Shown: positions 1 through 8,784 of the stretch, piece after piece
Layout: every line of letters begins with the position of its first letter
Position numbering within the stretch: the stretch's first letter is position 1
Origin: Terriglobia bacterium
GTDB lineage: Bacteria; Acidobacteriota; Terriglobia; Terriglobales; Acidobacteriaceae
Assembly: GCA_020073525.1 (NCBI GenBank)
Contig: JAIQFA010000005.1
Span: forward strand, 58,169-122,168
Direction: 5' to 3'
Length of the DNA stretch: 64,000 nt
Program-made: the position numbers and the translations under genes
Notes under the pieces: generated by a model
Databases searched by the model: none
What the model was told of the DNA's origin: nothing
The model's input: the letters and a program-made list of their open reading frames with translations, nothing else

Positions 1-47
1 AAAGTATCCGACGTACAGTAAGTGAGACTGGCGGGGGAGCGGTCGAA

Positions 48-842
48 ATGCGGCAAAGGCTCGGTGTCAAAACCTGTGTATTCGCTCTCGTCGCTTGCGT
101 GATCTGTCTTCGCCCGGAATTGACCGGCCAGAATGCTCCCTCGCTGCAAGAGCAACTCAAGGCCCAGTACAAGCTGGTCCGGATGGGCGCGGACGGCAAT
201 GGCCTGACCGTAGTCGATCCGGGAACTGTGCTTGATATCCAGAAGGGCGGCCTCCTGGGGGTGGCTCCGCAGATTACAATTTTCTGCCCCGCCAAGTTTC
301 AGGATGGCGATCTCAAGACTCCGAACGGTTTTTGTGCGGCGATGGTGAAGCAGAACTCTCGCTTCCTGCAGGTGGGGGAAAAGGTTTACCCCACTAAAAT
401 CGACGTTAACTTGGACAAAGACAAAGTGTCATTCCAGGTCGTCGAGTGCGATTCCTGCAACGGCGTGCAGCAGCCCTCGTTTTTCAAGTCCGAAGTTGTT
501 TTCCAGTTTGCCAAGGGAGCATTGCGAACGACCAGCGTTTCCCAGGTCGAAGACACGATTGGACAGGTGCTGGCCATCGACTCTGGCGGTGATTCCCAAC
601 AGGGGAACGGCCAGGGAGCACAGAATCAGGACTCCGGTCAGAGTGGAGGCGGTGGAGCACACGGCCAGCAACAAGGGCCTCCGCCCGAGCCGCAGCAAAT
701 TGAAAAAGGACAAACTCCCGAGCAAGTGAAAGTCGCGCTCGGTAATCCGGAGAAGATTGTCAATCTTGGTGTCAAGCAGATTTATGTTTACAAGGATCTC
801 AAGGTTACATTTCTGAACGGAAAAGTATCGGACGTGCAGTGA
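48..842 (+). CDS. hypothetical secreted protein with C-terminal SmpA/OmlA (BamE)-like segment
   Basis: 264 aa ORF, N-terminal hydrophobic segment, C-terminal GQTPEQVKVALGNPEKIVNLGVKQIYVYKDLKVTFLNGKVSDVQ resembles the BamE-like fold. Confidence 0.65.
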   Translation: MRQRLGVKTCVFALVACVICLRPELTGQNAPSLQEQLKAQYKLVRMGADGNGLTVVDPGTVLDIQKGGLLGVAPQITIFCPAKFQDGDLKTPNGFCAAMVKQNSRFLQVGEKVYPTKIDVNLDKDKVSFQVVECDSCNGVQQPSFFKSEVVFQFAKGALRTTSVSQVEDTIGQVLAIDSGGDSQQGNGQGAQNQDSGQSGGGGAHGQQQGPPPEPQQIEKGQTPEQVKVALGNPEKIVNLGVKQIYVYKDLKVTFLNGKVSDVQ

Positions 843-872
843 GCGGAAGTTCCGCTAGACGCTGAATGTAAC

Positions 873-1089
873 TGTCATCCTGAGCGTAGTGACTCCTTCG
901 CGAAGCGAAGGAGTTGCGGAGTCGAAGGACCCCTACTCCCGCAAACGCCCTTGCGAACTCTCGAGTCCCACCATGCTGCCGATTAACCCGCAGGATACCC
1001 TGAATTGCCATTTGCGAGATAGGGAACGTAGTGGTCCTTCGACTGTGTCGTCGTTAGCTTCGCGAACGACAACTTCGCTCAGGATGACA
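873..1089. repeat. inverted pair of a TGTCATCCTGAGCG...GTCGAAGGA dispersed repeat
   Basis: tgtcatcctgagcgtagtg...gagtcgaaggacccc at 873-932 and ggtccttcgac...ttcgctcaggatgaca at 1033-1089 in opposite orientation. Confidence 0.8.
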
Positions 1090-1114
1090 AGATCTAAAAA
1101 GTATTGGTAGGGCG

Positions 1115-2059
1115 CTAGAGTATTTTCTTCCCAAACGCCGAGAGCGCCAGTTCGACGGCTAAGTCGGCGGTCTGGTTGTGTTCGTCGATAACCGGATTTA
1201 CTTCCACGATTTCGAAGCTCGTCATGCGCCCATGGTCGGAAATGATTTCCATGGCGAGATGAGCTTCGCGATACGTCGCCCCGCCCCAGACGGGAGTGCC
1301 CACTCCGGGCGCGTCTTCGGGATCGATCCAGTCCATGTCGAGCGAGACGTGATAGCCGGCAGTGCCGCGTCCGGCCATGCGGAGCGCTTCCTCCATAACC
1401 GCGCGCATGCCGCGTTCGTCGATGTCGCGCATGGTAAAGACCTCGACCCCGGATTTGCGGATGTTTTCCTTTTCAAAGCTATCAACGTCGCGGATACCGA
1501 CCAGCACACAATTCTCCGGCTCGACTTTGGGCGAGAAGTCGTAGATCCTGCCAAGCTCGAAGGGCGGAAGGCCCATGATCGAGGCGAGCGGCATGCCGTG
1601 GACGTTGCCGCTGGGAGAAGAGTCGGGCGTGTTCATGTCGGTGTGCGCGTCGATCCAGAGCAGGCCGATCTTCTGATTCTTGCGGCGGTAGAACTCGGCG
1701 ACTCCCGACACTGTACCGGCGGCTACAGAATGATCGCCGCCGAGAACCAGAGGAACCTTGCCGGCTTCGAGCGTCTTCAATACCAGGTCGGCGCTCTTGG
1801 TGCAGGTGGCCGTGATTTCCTTGAGATATTTGGAGTTCGCTGCGCCTTCTTTCTTCTGCTCGGGGATGGCGACGGTGATGTTGCCGGCGTCCTCGACAAT
1901 GTGACCGATCGCTTCGAGGCGCGCCTCGAGTCCGGCAACACGAACGGCGGAAGGACCCATGTCAACGCCGCGGCGGGATTGCCCCAGGTCAAGAGGAACG
2001 CCGATCACGCGGATCTGGCGCGGAGTGATGTTGCTGAATGTCGTGCTTCGTAGTGGCAT
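1115..2059 (-). CDS. rocF: arginase
   Basis: GGDHSVAAGTVSG, WIDAHTDMNTPDSSPSGNVHGMP, SLDMDWIDPEDAPGVGTPVWGG motifs of the arginase family; start set at MPLRST because the longer ORF runs into a repeat. Confidence 0.92.
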   Translation of the reverse strand: MPLRSTTFSNITPRQIRVIGVPLDLGQSRRGVDMGPSAVRVAGLEARLEAIGHIVEDAGNITVAIPEQKKEGAANSKYLKEITATCTKSADLVLKTLEAGKVPLVLGGDHSVAAGTVSGVAEFYRRKNQKIGLLWIDAHTDMNTPDSSPSGNVHGMPLASIMGLPPFELGRIYDFSPKVEPENCVLVGIRDVDSFEKENIRKSGVEVFTMRDIDERGMRAVMEEALRMAGRGTAGYHVSLDMDWIDPEDAPGVGTPVWGGATYREAHLAMEIISDHGRMTSFEIVEVNPVIDEHNQTADLAVELALSAFGKKIL

Positions 2060-2066
2060 ACGCTTC

Positions 2067-2504
2067 CTATTTAACCGCAGAGATCGCAGAGTGCGCAGAG
2101 GAAGGAAAGTCATTCACTAGTCTGCGAATTCCGTGCTTCAGCATTGTGCAGTGGAAGTTAAGAAGCAGCCCTACCCGACAGTCGGCGAGCTTCAGGTAGG
2201 AGAGCAATTGGGCATCGTGCACTGAATTCAACTTCTCAACAGCCTTGATTTCGACGATCACGCAGTCAGCCACCACTAAATGCAATCGATAGCCACAATC
2301 AAGTTTCACGGACTTGTATGTGATCGGAAGGGGCTTCTGCTGTTCGACATGCAAACCGCGCTCGCGAAGTTCAAAAACAAGACAGGCTTCGTAGGCCGAT
2401 TCCAGCAACCCCGGACCCAGCGCGCGATGAACCTCCATCGCCGCGCCGATGATCTGCTCGGTGATCGCGTTCAGCTGATCTGCTTGAACCGCCACGGTAC
2501 TCAT
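2067..2504 (-). CDS. GxxExxY protein (PDDEXK_3-like nuclease superfamily)
   Basis: 145 aa, IIGAAMEVHRALGPGLLESAYEACLVFELRERGL, DCVIVEIKAVEKLNSVHDAQLLSYLKL. Confidence 0.88.
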   Translation of the reverse strand: MSTVAVQADQLNAITEQIIGAAMEVHRALGPGLLESAYEACLVFELRERGLHVEQQKPLPITYKSVKLDCGYRLHLVVADCVIVEIKAVEKLNSVHDAQLLSYLKLADCRVGLLLNFHCTMLKHGIRRLVNDFPSSAHSAISAVK

Positions 2505-2545
2505 GCAATTGCTTCTCCGCGAACTCAGCGACCTCTGCGGTCAAA
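2069..2545. repeat. inverted repeat arms (family A) bracketing the GxxExxY gene
   Basis: left atttaaccgcagagatcgcagagtgcgcagaggaag (2069-2104); right arm 2511-2545 reverse complements to atttgaccgcagaggtcgctgagttcgcggagaagc. Confidence 0.85.
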
Positions 2546-2561
2546 TGCCCACGCAGCAGTG

Positions 2562-3887
2562 CTACGGATAGAGTCGATGCAACATGCGCGGGAAGGGGAT
2601 CGTCTCGCGCACGTGCTCTAAGCCGCAGATCCAAGCTACGGCTCGTTCGATGCCCATGCCGAAGCCGGAGTGCGGGACGCTGCCGTACTTGCGGAGATCA
2701 AGATACCACTTGAATGCTTCCTCGGGCAGGTTGTGCTCGTGAATACGTTGCAGAAGCAAGTCGTGGGAGGCCATGCGCTGCGAGCCGCCGATGATTTCGC
2801 CATAGCCTTCGGGAGCCAACACATCCACGCAAAGCGCTAGTTCGGGGCGCTGCGGGTCGGGCTCCATGTAGAACGCCTTCACGCTGGCCGGGTAGCGATG
2901 CACCATCACAGGGCGGTCATAGAGCGAGGACAGATAGGTTTCGTCGGGCGAGCCGAGGTCTCCGCCCCACTCGAATTTATTTTCGAGCTTGCCCTGCGCG
3001 TGGCCTTCCTGCAACTTCGTGACAGCTTCGTCGTAAGTGATGCGCGGGAAAGGCGCATCGATTTTCTCAAGCTTCGTGAGGTCGCGGCCGATGGTTGCGA
3101 GGTCGGGACGGCGACGCTCCAAACATCGTTTCACCAGAAAAGTGAGCAGGCCTTCGGCGAGTTCCATCAAGTCGTCGAGCGTGCCGTAGGCGACTTCCGG
3201 TTCGACCATCCAAAACTCGGTGAGATGGCGGCGGGTCTTGGATTTTTCCGCGCGGAAGGTTGGACCGAACGAATAGACCTTGCCGAGCGCCATGGCGGTC
3301 GCTTCAATGTAGAGCTGGCCCGACTGCGTGAGGTACGCCTGCTCTTCGAAGTAGTCCACGGAGAAGAGCGTGGAGGTTCCTTCGCAGGCGGCAGGCGTGA
3401 GGATGGGCGGGTCGGTGAGGGTGAATCCATTGCTGTCGAAAAAATCGCGAGCGGCGCGAATGATTTCTGCGCGCACACGCAGGATCGAGGCCTGTCGCTG
3501 AGACCGCAGCCAGAGATGGCGGTGCTCCATCAAGAAGTCAACACCGTGCTCCTTGGGCGTGATGGGATAGGGATCGGCTTCCGGGACGCGCTGCAAGACT
3601 TGAACGTTCGAGACGTCGAGTTCATAGCCGCCGGGAGCGCGCTTGTCGGCGCGAACTTTCCCTTCGACGATGACGCTCGATTCCTGGGTGAGACCCTTGA
3701 TGGCGTCGAAGACTTCGGGTGCCACGGCATTCTTCGGGACTACGCCCTGAATGACGCCGCTTCCGTCGCGAAATTGCGGGAACAAGAGCTTGCCGCTTTC
3801 GCGCAGGTTATAGAGCCATCCTCGAATGGTGACGGACTGGCCTTCGTGCTTGCCAATTTCTGCAATCGTGCTTACCGGTGTGGACAT
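2562..3887 (-). CDS. asnS: asparagine--tRNA ligase
   Basis: 441 aa class II aa[50 protein letters not shown]. Confidence 0.93.
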   Translation of the reverse strand: MSTPVSTIAEIGKHEGQSVTIRGWLYNLRESGKLLFPQFRDGSGVIQGVVPKNAVAPEVFDAIKGLTQESSVIVEGKVRADKRAPGGYELDVSNVQVLQRVPEADPYPITPKEHGVDFLMEHRHLWLRSQRQASILRVRAEIIRAARDFFDSNGFTLTDPPILTPAACEGTSTLFSVDYFEEQAYLTQSGQLYIEATAMALGKVYSFGPTFRAEKSKTRRHLTEFWMVEPEVAYGTLDDLMELAEGLLTFLVKRCLERRRPDLATIGRDLTKLEKIDAPFPRITYDEAVTKLQEGHAQGKLENKFEWGGDLGSPDETYLSSLYDRPVMVHRYPASVKAFYMEPDPQRPELALCVDVLAPEGYGEIIGGSQRMASHDLLLQRIHEHNLPEEAFKWYLDLRKYGSVPHSGFGMGIERAVAWICGLEHVRETIPFPRMLHRLYP

Positions 3888-3898
3888 AGATCAAAACC

Positions 3899-4062
3899 TT
3901 TAACCGCAGAGAGCGCTGAGTTCGCAGAGAGAAATAAGCTTAGAACCCTGTTCCCGCGATGACTTGAAACAGTTCGGATTAAACCTTTTCACCACAGGGG
4001 GCATAGAGGAACACAGAGGAAACCCGGCTACTCAAGAATCTCTGCGCACTCTGCGGTTGAAT
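3899..4062. repeat. composite repeat A-B-A' (no cargo gene)
   Basis: A tttaaccgcagagagcgctgagttcgcagagag (3899-3933), B ttttcaccacagggggcatagaggaacacagagga (3987-4022), inverted A tctctgcgcactctgcggttga (4038-4062). Confidence 0.8.
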
Positions 4063-4064
4063 TC

Positions 4065-4886
4065 CTACGAATCTTCCAACTTTGTGAAGGTTGCGCCGAT
4101 TTCATCACTGGGGTTTTTCTTTTCTTCGCCGTCGATTTCCAGCAACAGGGGCGGCTTTTGCGGTGCGGTGCGCAACAATTCCATGGTCTGCTTCCAGTCG
4201 ATCGATCCGTTGCCCGGCCACAGGTGCGAGTCTTTGTCTTTATTATTGTCGTGAACGTGGGTCGAGCAGATGTGGTTCTTCAGAGTGGCAAAGCCTTCCG
4301 GGATGCCTTCCATCATGTGCGCATGACCGCAATCGAAGCAGACGCCGATGTCGTCGAAGTGCATGGTCTTGATGAACTCGACCAGCCGATCAGGCGTGGA
4401 GAGTTCGTTGGGAATATTTTCAACGAGCACTCTCACGCCGAGTGGCTTGGCGAACGCACGCAGGTGCTCTACAGAGGTCATCGCCGCTTCGAATTTCTTT
4501 TCATCGAAGGCGTCGTTGGGATTGCCAATATGCTGCACCAGAAAGCGAAACGGGATGTGCTCGGCGATTTCAAGGGCGCGCTTAATCTCGTCCATGGCAT
4601 CGATGCGGCCGGCGCGATCGGTGGAGGCGATGTTGACGGGCGGCGAACCGGTGCGTCCCCACTCGTAGTCGGAGTACAAAGGCGCATGCACCGAGTTGAG
4701 CGGAATACCGGTGGACTTGAACCAGTCGGCAATTTCGCGGACGTGCTGCTTGCGGTTGGCGTAGTCGAAATGCTGGCGGGCGGCGAAAATTTCGATCGCC
4801 TGGGCCCCCGCCTTCACGAGCTCGTCGAGCAAGCCCGGATGGAGCCGTTCCTTCACATAGACGTATGTGGATACCGCCCTCTGCAT
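4065..4886 (-). CDS. sugar phosphate isomerase/epimerase (xylose isomerase-like TIM barrel)
   Basis: 273 aa; VLVENIPNELSTPDRLVEFIKTM, GVCFDCGHAHMMEG, STHVHDNNKDKDSHLWPGNGSIDW. Confidence 0.85.
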   Translation of the reverse strand: MQRAVSTYVYVKERLHPGLLDELVKAGAQAIEIFAARQHFDYANRKQHVREIADWFKSTGIPLNSVHAPLYSDYEWGRTGSPPVNIASTDRAGRIDAMDEIKRALEIAEHIPFRFLVQHIGNPNDAFDEKKFEAAMTSVEHLRAFAKPLGVRVLVENIPNELSTPDRLVEFIKTMHFDDIGVCFDCGHAHMMEGIPEGFATLKNHICSTHVHDNNKDKDSHLWPGNGSIDWKQTMELLRTAPQKPPLLLEIDGEEKKNPSDEIGATFTKLEDS

Positions 4887-6622
4887 CAGTAACCTACCGC
4901 CTTCCCATTGTTGCGTCCGTCGCTGCCGGCTAATCGTTCGCCGGTCTTGGGGTCAACCATGATGCACTCGCCGTCTCCCCAGAAATGCTCGACCTTCAGC
5001 TTATGTCCTTTAGATCGCAGAACATTCATTGTATCGGGAGAGAGGCTGTCTTCGACGAGAATTCCGTCGGGGAGCCACTGGTTGTGAAACCGGGGCGCGT
5101 TGACGGCTTCCTGAATGTCGAGCGAAAAATCGACGACTCCGATGAGCACGTTAGCGACAGTGGTGATGATGGTCGGGCCGCCCGGAGAGCCGAGAACCAG
5201 AAAAAGCTTGCCGTCTTTGAGGACGATGGTTGGTGTCATGGCCGAGAGCGGGCGCTTTCCTGGGCCGATGGCGTTCGCCGGGCCTTGAATCAGCCCGTAG
5301 GTATTGGGGACACCTTGCTTGGCGGCAAAATCGTCCATCTCATCGTTGAGCAGGAAGCCGAGCCCTTCGGCGGTAACGCGCGAGCCGAAGGAGTCGTTGA
5401 GCGTGGTGGTTACAGAAACGGCGTTGCCTTCGGCATCGACGACGGAATAGTGCGTGGTGTTTTCCGGCTCGCGGATGGCGGCGATGCGCGACTGGGCGAC
5501 GCGCTCCAGTTCAGCGAAGGCCGGGCGCTTTAGATCTTTACTGGGGCTGGCATGGTTGAGTTGGATGGAGCCACGCCAAGCCTCGGCATACTTCTTGTCG
5601 ATGAGCTGCGCGACGGGAACTTTGGCAAAGTCGGGATCGCCCATGAAATCGGCACGATCGTAAAAGGTGCGGCGAAATGCTTCGGCTTCGAGATGGATGG
5701 CGTCGGCGGAACGGTTGCCGAATTTCGCAAGGTCAAAGCCTTCAAGAATATTGAGAATTTCGACCAGTGCGACCCCGCCGGAGGATGGCGGCGGAGCGCT
5801 GATGATGTCGTAGCCGCGATAGGAGCCGCGAATCGGCTCGCGCTCTTTCACTTCATAGGCGGCGAGATCGGCCGTGGTGACCAGGCCTCCGCCCTTGTGG
5901 ATGGCCACGGCCAGTTCGCGGGCCATCGCTCCGTGGTAGAACTCGTCGGGATCTTTGGCGAGGCGTTCCAGGGTGTGGGCGAGTTCGGGTTGCTTGAATA
6001 GTTCGCCGGGCTGGTAGTAGTTCCCGTTGCGCTGAAAAATCCGTTTGGATTCGGGAAACTCTGCGAGGTACTCATCTTTTTTCAGATCTTGCGTGTCTTC
6101 GTAAGCCAGCGGGAAGCCATCGCGGGCGAGCTTGATGGCGGGAGCCATTACTTTTTCGATCGAAAGCTTGCCGTATTGTTTTTCTGCATAGACCAAGCCG
6201 GCCACGGAGCCGGGGACACCCACGGACCTGTATCCGACAACGCTGGAGTCTTTGTTGTCCTCTGGGAGGACGTTACCCTGTGCGTCCAGATACATGTTTT
6301 CGGTGGCAGCCGCGGGCGCTTTTTCGCGGAAGTCAAGGAAGTGAGTTTTGCCGTTGGCGCTGCGGAGAAGAAGGAAGCCGCCTCCGCCGAGATTTCCGGC
6401 TTGAGGATGAACGACGGCGAGCGCGAATCCGGTAGCCACGGCGGCATCGACTGCATTGCCTCCGGAACGCAACATGTCGATTCCAGCACGAGAAGCGAGT
6501 TCGTGAACGCTGGTCACGATGGCGTGCGGAGCATGCGTTGGGCGAAGGGACGCGGCGGTGCTGGTGACAGCGAGCAGAACGCACAGGCTGCAGAGGATTA
6601 GAAGATTACGTTGAATGCGCAT
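4886..6622 (-). CDS. ggt: gamma-glutamyltransferase
   Basis: THYSVVDAEGNAVSVTTTLNDSFGSRV catalytic region, GSPGGPTIITTVANVL; start set at MRIQRNLLIL signal peptide; TGATG overlap with the downstream gene. Confidence 0.92.
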   Translation of the reverse strand: MRIQRNLLILCSLCVLLAVTSTAASLRPTHAPHAIVTSVHELASRAGIDMLRSGGNAVDAAVATGFALAVVHPQAGNLGGGGFLLLRSANGKTHFLDFREKAPAAATENMYLDAQGNVLPEDNKDSSVVGYRSVGVPGSVAGLVYAEKQYGKLSIEKVMAPAIKLARDGFPLAYEDTQDLKKDEYLAEFPESKRIFQRNGNYYQPGELFKQPELAHTLERLAKDPDEFYHGAMARELAVAIHKGGGLVTTADLAAYEVKEREPIRGSYRGYDIISAPPPSSGGVALVEILNILEGFDLAKFGNRSADAIHLEAEAFRRTFYDRADFMGDPDFAKVPVAQLIDKKYAEAWRGSIQLNHASPSKDLKRPAFAELERVAQSRIAAIREPENTTHYSVVDAEGNAVSVTTTLNDSFGSRVTAEGLGFLLNDEMDDFAAKQGVPNTYGLIQGPANAIGPGKRPLSAMTPTIVLKDGKLFLVLGSPGGPTIITTVANVLIGVVDFSLDIQEAVNAPRFHNQWLPDGILVEDSLSPDTMNVLRSKGHKLKVEHFWGDGECIMVDPKTGERLAGSDGRNNGKAVGY

Positions 6623-6672
6623 GAATTGGGCGAAGTACGAGGCTAGCTGAGCAGGTTGCGGAGAGTCAAACC

Positions 6673-6745
6673 CTTCGCCGCCGAGATGCGGAGAACGCCG
6701 AGAAAGGCTTAACCACAGAGGGCACAGAGGGGCACAGGGAAAACC
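6673..6745. repeat. degenerate A plus B repeat
   Basis: ccgccgagatgcggagaacgccgagaaaggcttaaccacagagggcacagaggggcacaggg upstream of ggt. Confidence 0.65.
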
Positions 6746-6749
6746 CACT

Positions 6750-7121
6750 TTACTTTTGACGACGCTTGCTTGGCGCTCGCTTGCGTGCGGCCTTCTTTGA
6801 CGCTTTCGCTACAACCAGGTCATAGGACTGGCGAATCAGGGATTCGAGCTCGTTGGCGGGTACGACGTTAGGGGTCACGAGCGTTATCCATTTGTAGCGT
6901 CCGACGTAGGGCGCAATAGAGACGCCTTCGATTTCGAGCAGTTCGTGGAATGTTTCCGGCGCGCATTTCAGAGTGATGCGCGGGAACCGGCCGTCCGAGA
7001 GAACCATGCCGGTGAAGATTTTGCCGCGAACCTTGAAGCAGAGGTCATCTTCCCACGGCATGTCCTCGATCGCCTCGGGGAAGGAGAGACAGAGTTTGCG
7101 GACCCATTCAACGTCAGGCAT
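6750..7121 (-). CDS. MmcQ/YjbR family protein
   Basis: 123 aa; VRKLCLSFPEAIEDMPWEDDLCFKVRGKIF, APYVGRYKWITL. Confidence 0.8.
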   Translation of the reverse strand: MPDVEWVRKLCLSFPEAIEDMPWEDDLCFKVRGKIFTGMVLSDGRFPRITLKCAPETFHELLEIEGVSIAPYVGRYKWITLVTPNVVPANELESLIRQSYDLVVAKASKKAARKRAPSKRRQK

Positions 7122-7130
7122 GAAGAGATT

Positions 7131-8399
7131 TTATTCCTGCTTGTAGATACGCCCTTCCTTCATTACGAAATTTACTTTTTCGAGCACGCGGATGTCTTGC
7201 AGCGGGTCGCCTTTGACGGCGACGATGTCGGCGTATTTGCCCGGCTTGAAAGAGCCAATTTTCGACGAAACGCCGATGAGGTCTGCGGCATTGACCGTGG
7301 CAGCCTGTATCGCGTGCATTGGAGTCATGCCGCCCTGCACCATCAATCCGAATTCACGGCCGTTCGTGCCGAACGGACAGACGCTGATATCGGTGCCGAA
7401 AGCGATCTTTACGCCCGCCGCCACGGCCTTGCGGAAATTTTCGCGCTGCTCCTTGGCGACCAGTTGGGCATGCTCGATGAAATCCGGAGGCTCGTGGGCA
7501 TCTAGTATGCAGTCGTCGACTTCGAGGGTGGGCACCAGGTATGTGCCGTGCGCTTTCATCATTTGGCGGGCTTCATCATCCGCCAAGCTTCCGTGCTCAA
7601 TCGAGGCAACCCCAGCGCGGACAGCGTTCTTGATGCCTTCCGCGCTGTGGGCATGTGCCGCTACACGCAGCCCAAAATGCTGCGCCTCATCGACGGCGGC
7701 GCTTAACTCCTCGGGCGTGAACTCGGTGGACTTCACGTTGCTGTTATGCGTCAGCACCGCCCCAGTCGCCAGTACTTTGATTAAGTCGACTTGTTGGTTG
7801 GCCAGGGCACGGATTCTTTGCCGAACCTCCCACGGGCTGTTAACTTCGCCGAAATGCAGATCCCAGGGAAGGCTGAGGCCGGGATCAAAACCGGTAATCG
7901 CGCCGGCGCCCCCGGTGATCGTGATGTAGGCGCCCGCCACGTACATACGCGGGCCCACCACATCGCCGCGATTGATCGCATCGCGCAGAGCCACATCCAC
8001 CAGCGCGCGATACGTCCCCACGTCGCGGACCGTGGTGAATCCCGCGAGCAGGACAGTCTTTGCGTTCGGGATCGAGGCGAAGGCATCGATGGCTGCGGTC
8101 TTGCGCAACTCCGAAAGCGGGTCCGAATCGGTATAGCTGTCGGTGAGGTGCGTGTGGCAATCGATTAGCCCGGGCAGTACAGTCATGCCGGAAAGATCAA
8201 GCACGCTGGCACCGGCGGGAATGCTGAGGTTCGCACCGACTGCGTCAATCCTTCCGTCCTTCACCAGGATGATCTGGTTGTTGAGCACGGTCCCGGCTTC
8301 GGTGTCGATCAGCCTTCCGGCTTTGATGGCGGTGATCTGGGCGTGCAGCAATGTACCGCAGAGAAGGAGAGTTGCAATCATTCCGAAACGCTTAAGCAT
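7131..8399 (-). CDS. amidohydrolase family protein
   Basis: 422 aa; VLPGLIDCHTHL, AAHAHSAEGIKNAVRAGVASIEHG, FGTDISVCPFG, KPGKYADIVAVKGDPLQDI; signal peptide. Confidence 0.88.
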   Translation of the reverse strand: MLKRFGMIATLLLCGTLLHAQITAIKAGRLIDTEAGTVLNNQIILVKDGRIDAVGANLSIPAGASVLDLSGMTVLPGLIDCHTHLTDSYTDSDPLSELRKTAAIDAFASIPNAKTVLLAGFTTVRDVGTYRALVDVALRDAINRGDVVGPRMYVAGAYITITGGAGAITGFDPGLSLPWDLHFGEVNSPWEVRQRIRALANQQVDLIKVLATGAVLTHNSNVKSTEFTPEELSAAVDEAQHFGLRVAAHAHSAEGIKNAVRAGVASIEHGSLADDEARQMMKAHGTYLVPTLEVDDCILDAHEPPDFIEHAQLVAKEQRENFRKAVAAGVKIAFGTDISVCPFGTNGREFGLMVQGGMTPMHAIQAATVNAADLIGVSSKIGSFKPGKYADIVAVKGDPLQDIRVLEKVNFVMKEGRIYKQE

Positions 8400-8784
8400 G
8401 GTGTGAGGGCCCCGTGGTTGATAGGCGGGTTATTGTACCAAGCCAGCTCCAAGAAAATGCGCAGCGCCCCCAGACGAAAGCGAGCCCAACGTTTTCAGCT
8501 CTGGGTTCGGCTGTTTGATCAGGCTGCAAGATCGACAGACTTCAAACAAATATTCACTGACTCGTGCCTCACTCGCGACCGAGGGCGTTCCAAAATGGTA
8601 CGGATCGAATCACTAAAGTTTGGAGAACCCTCGCTCATCACAGATTTCCCAGTTGCCTGAGGACAGCATGGAAGTGGGCAGTTCTGTATGAGAACGTGGC
8701 CGTTCCCGCAAGACAGAATACGAATTCATCAATAGTTTCTGGTCACGTCGACGAACCCCCAAATAAAAACTTGAGGAGCATACG

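Noticed and set aside
889-1110. Small ORFs in 805-1110 (both strands)
   Set aside because: Translate the dispersed repeat pair; peptides such as SRSEGVAESKDPYS are repeat-derived.
1178-2053. 291 aa ORF on + strand
   Set aside because: Antisense to arginase.
2898-3962. 354 aa ORF on + strand
   Set aside because: Antisense to asnS; no family features.
4886-6748. N-terminal extension of ggt to 6748
   Set aside because: Residues upstream of MRIQRNLLIL are encoded by a B-type repeat; the signal peptide marks the real start at about 6622.
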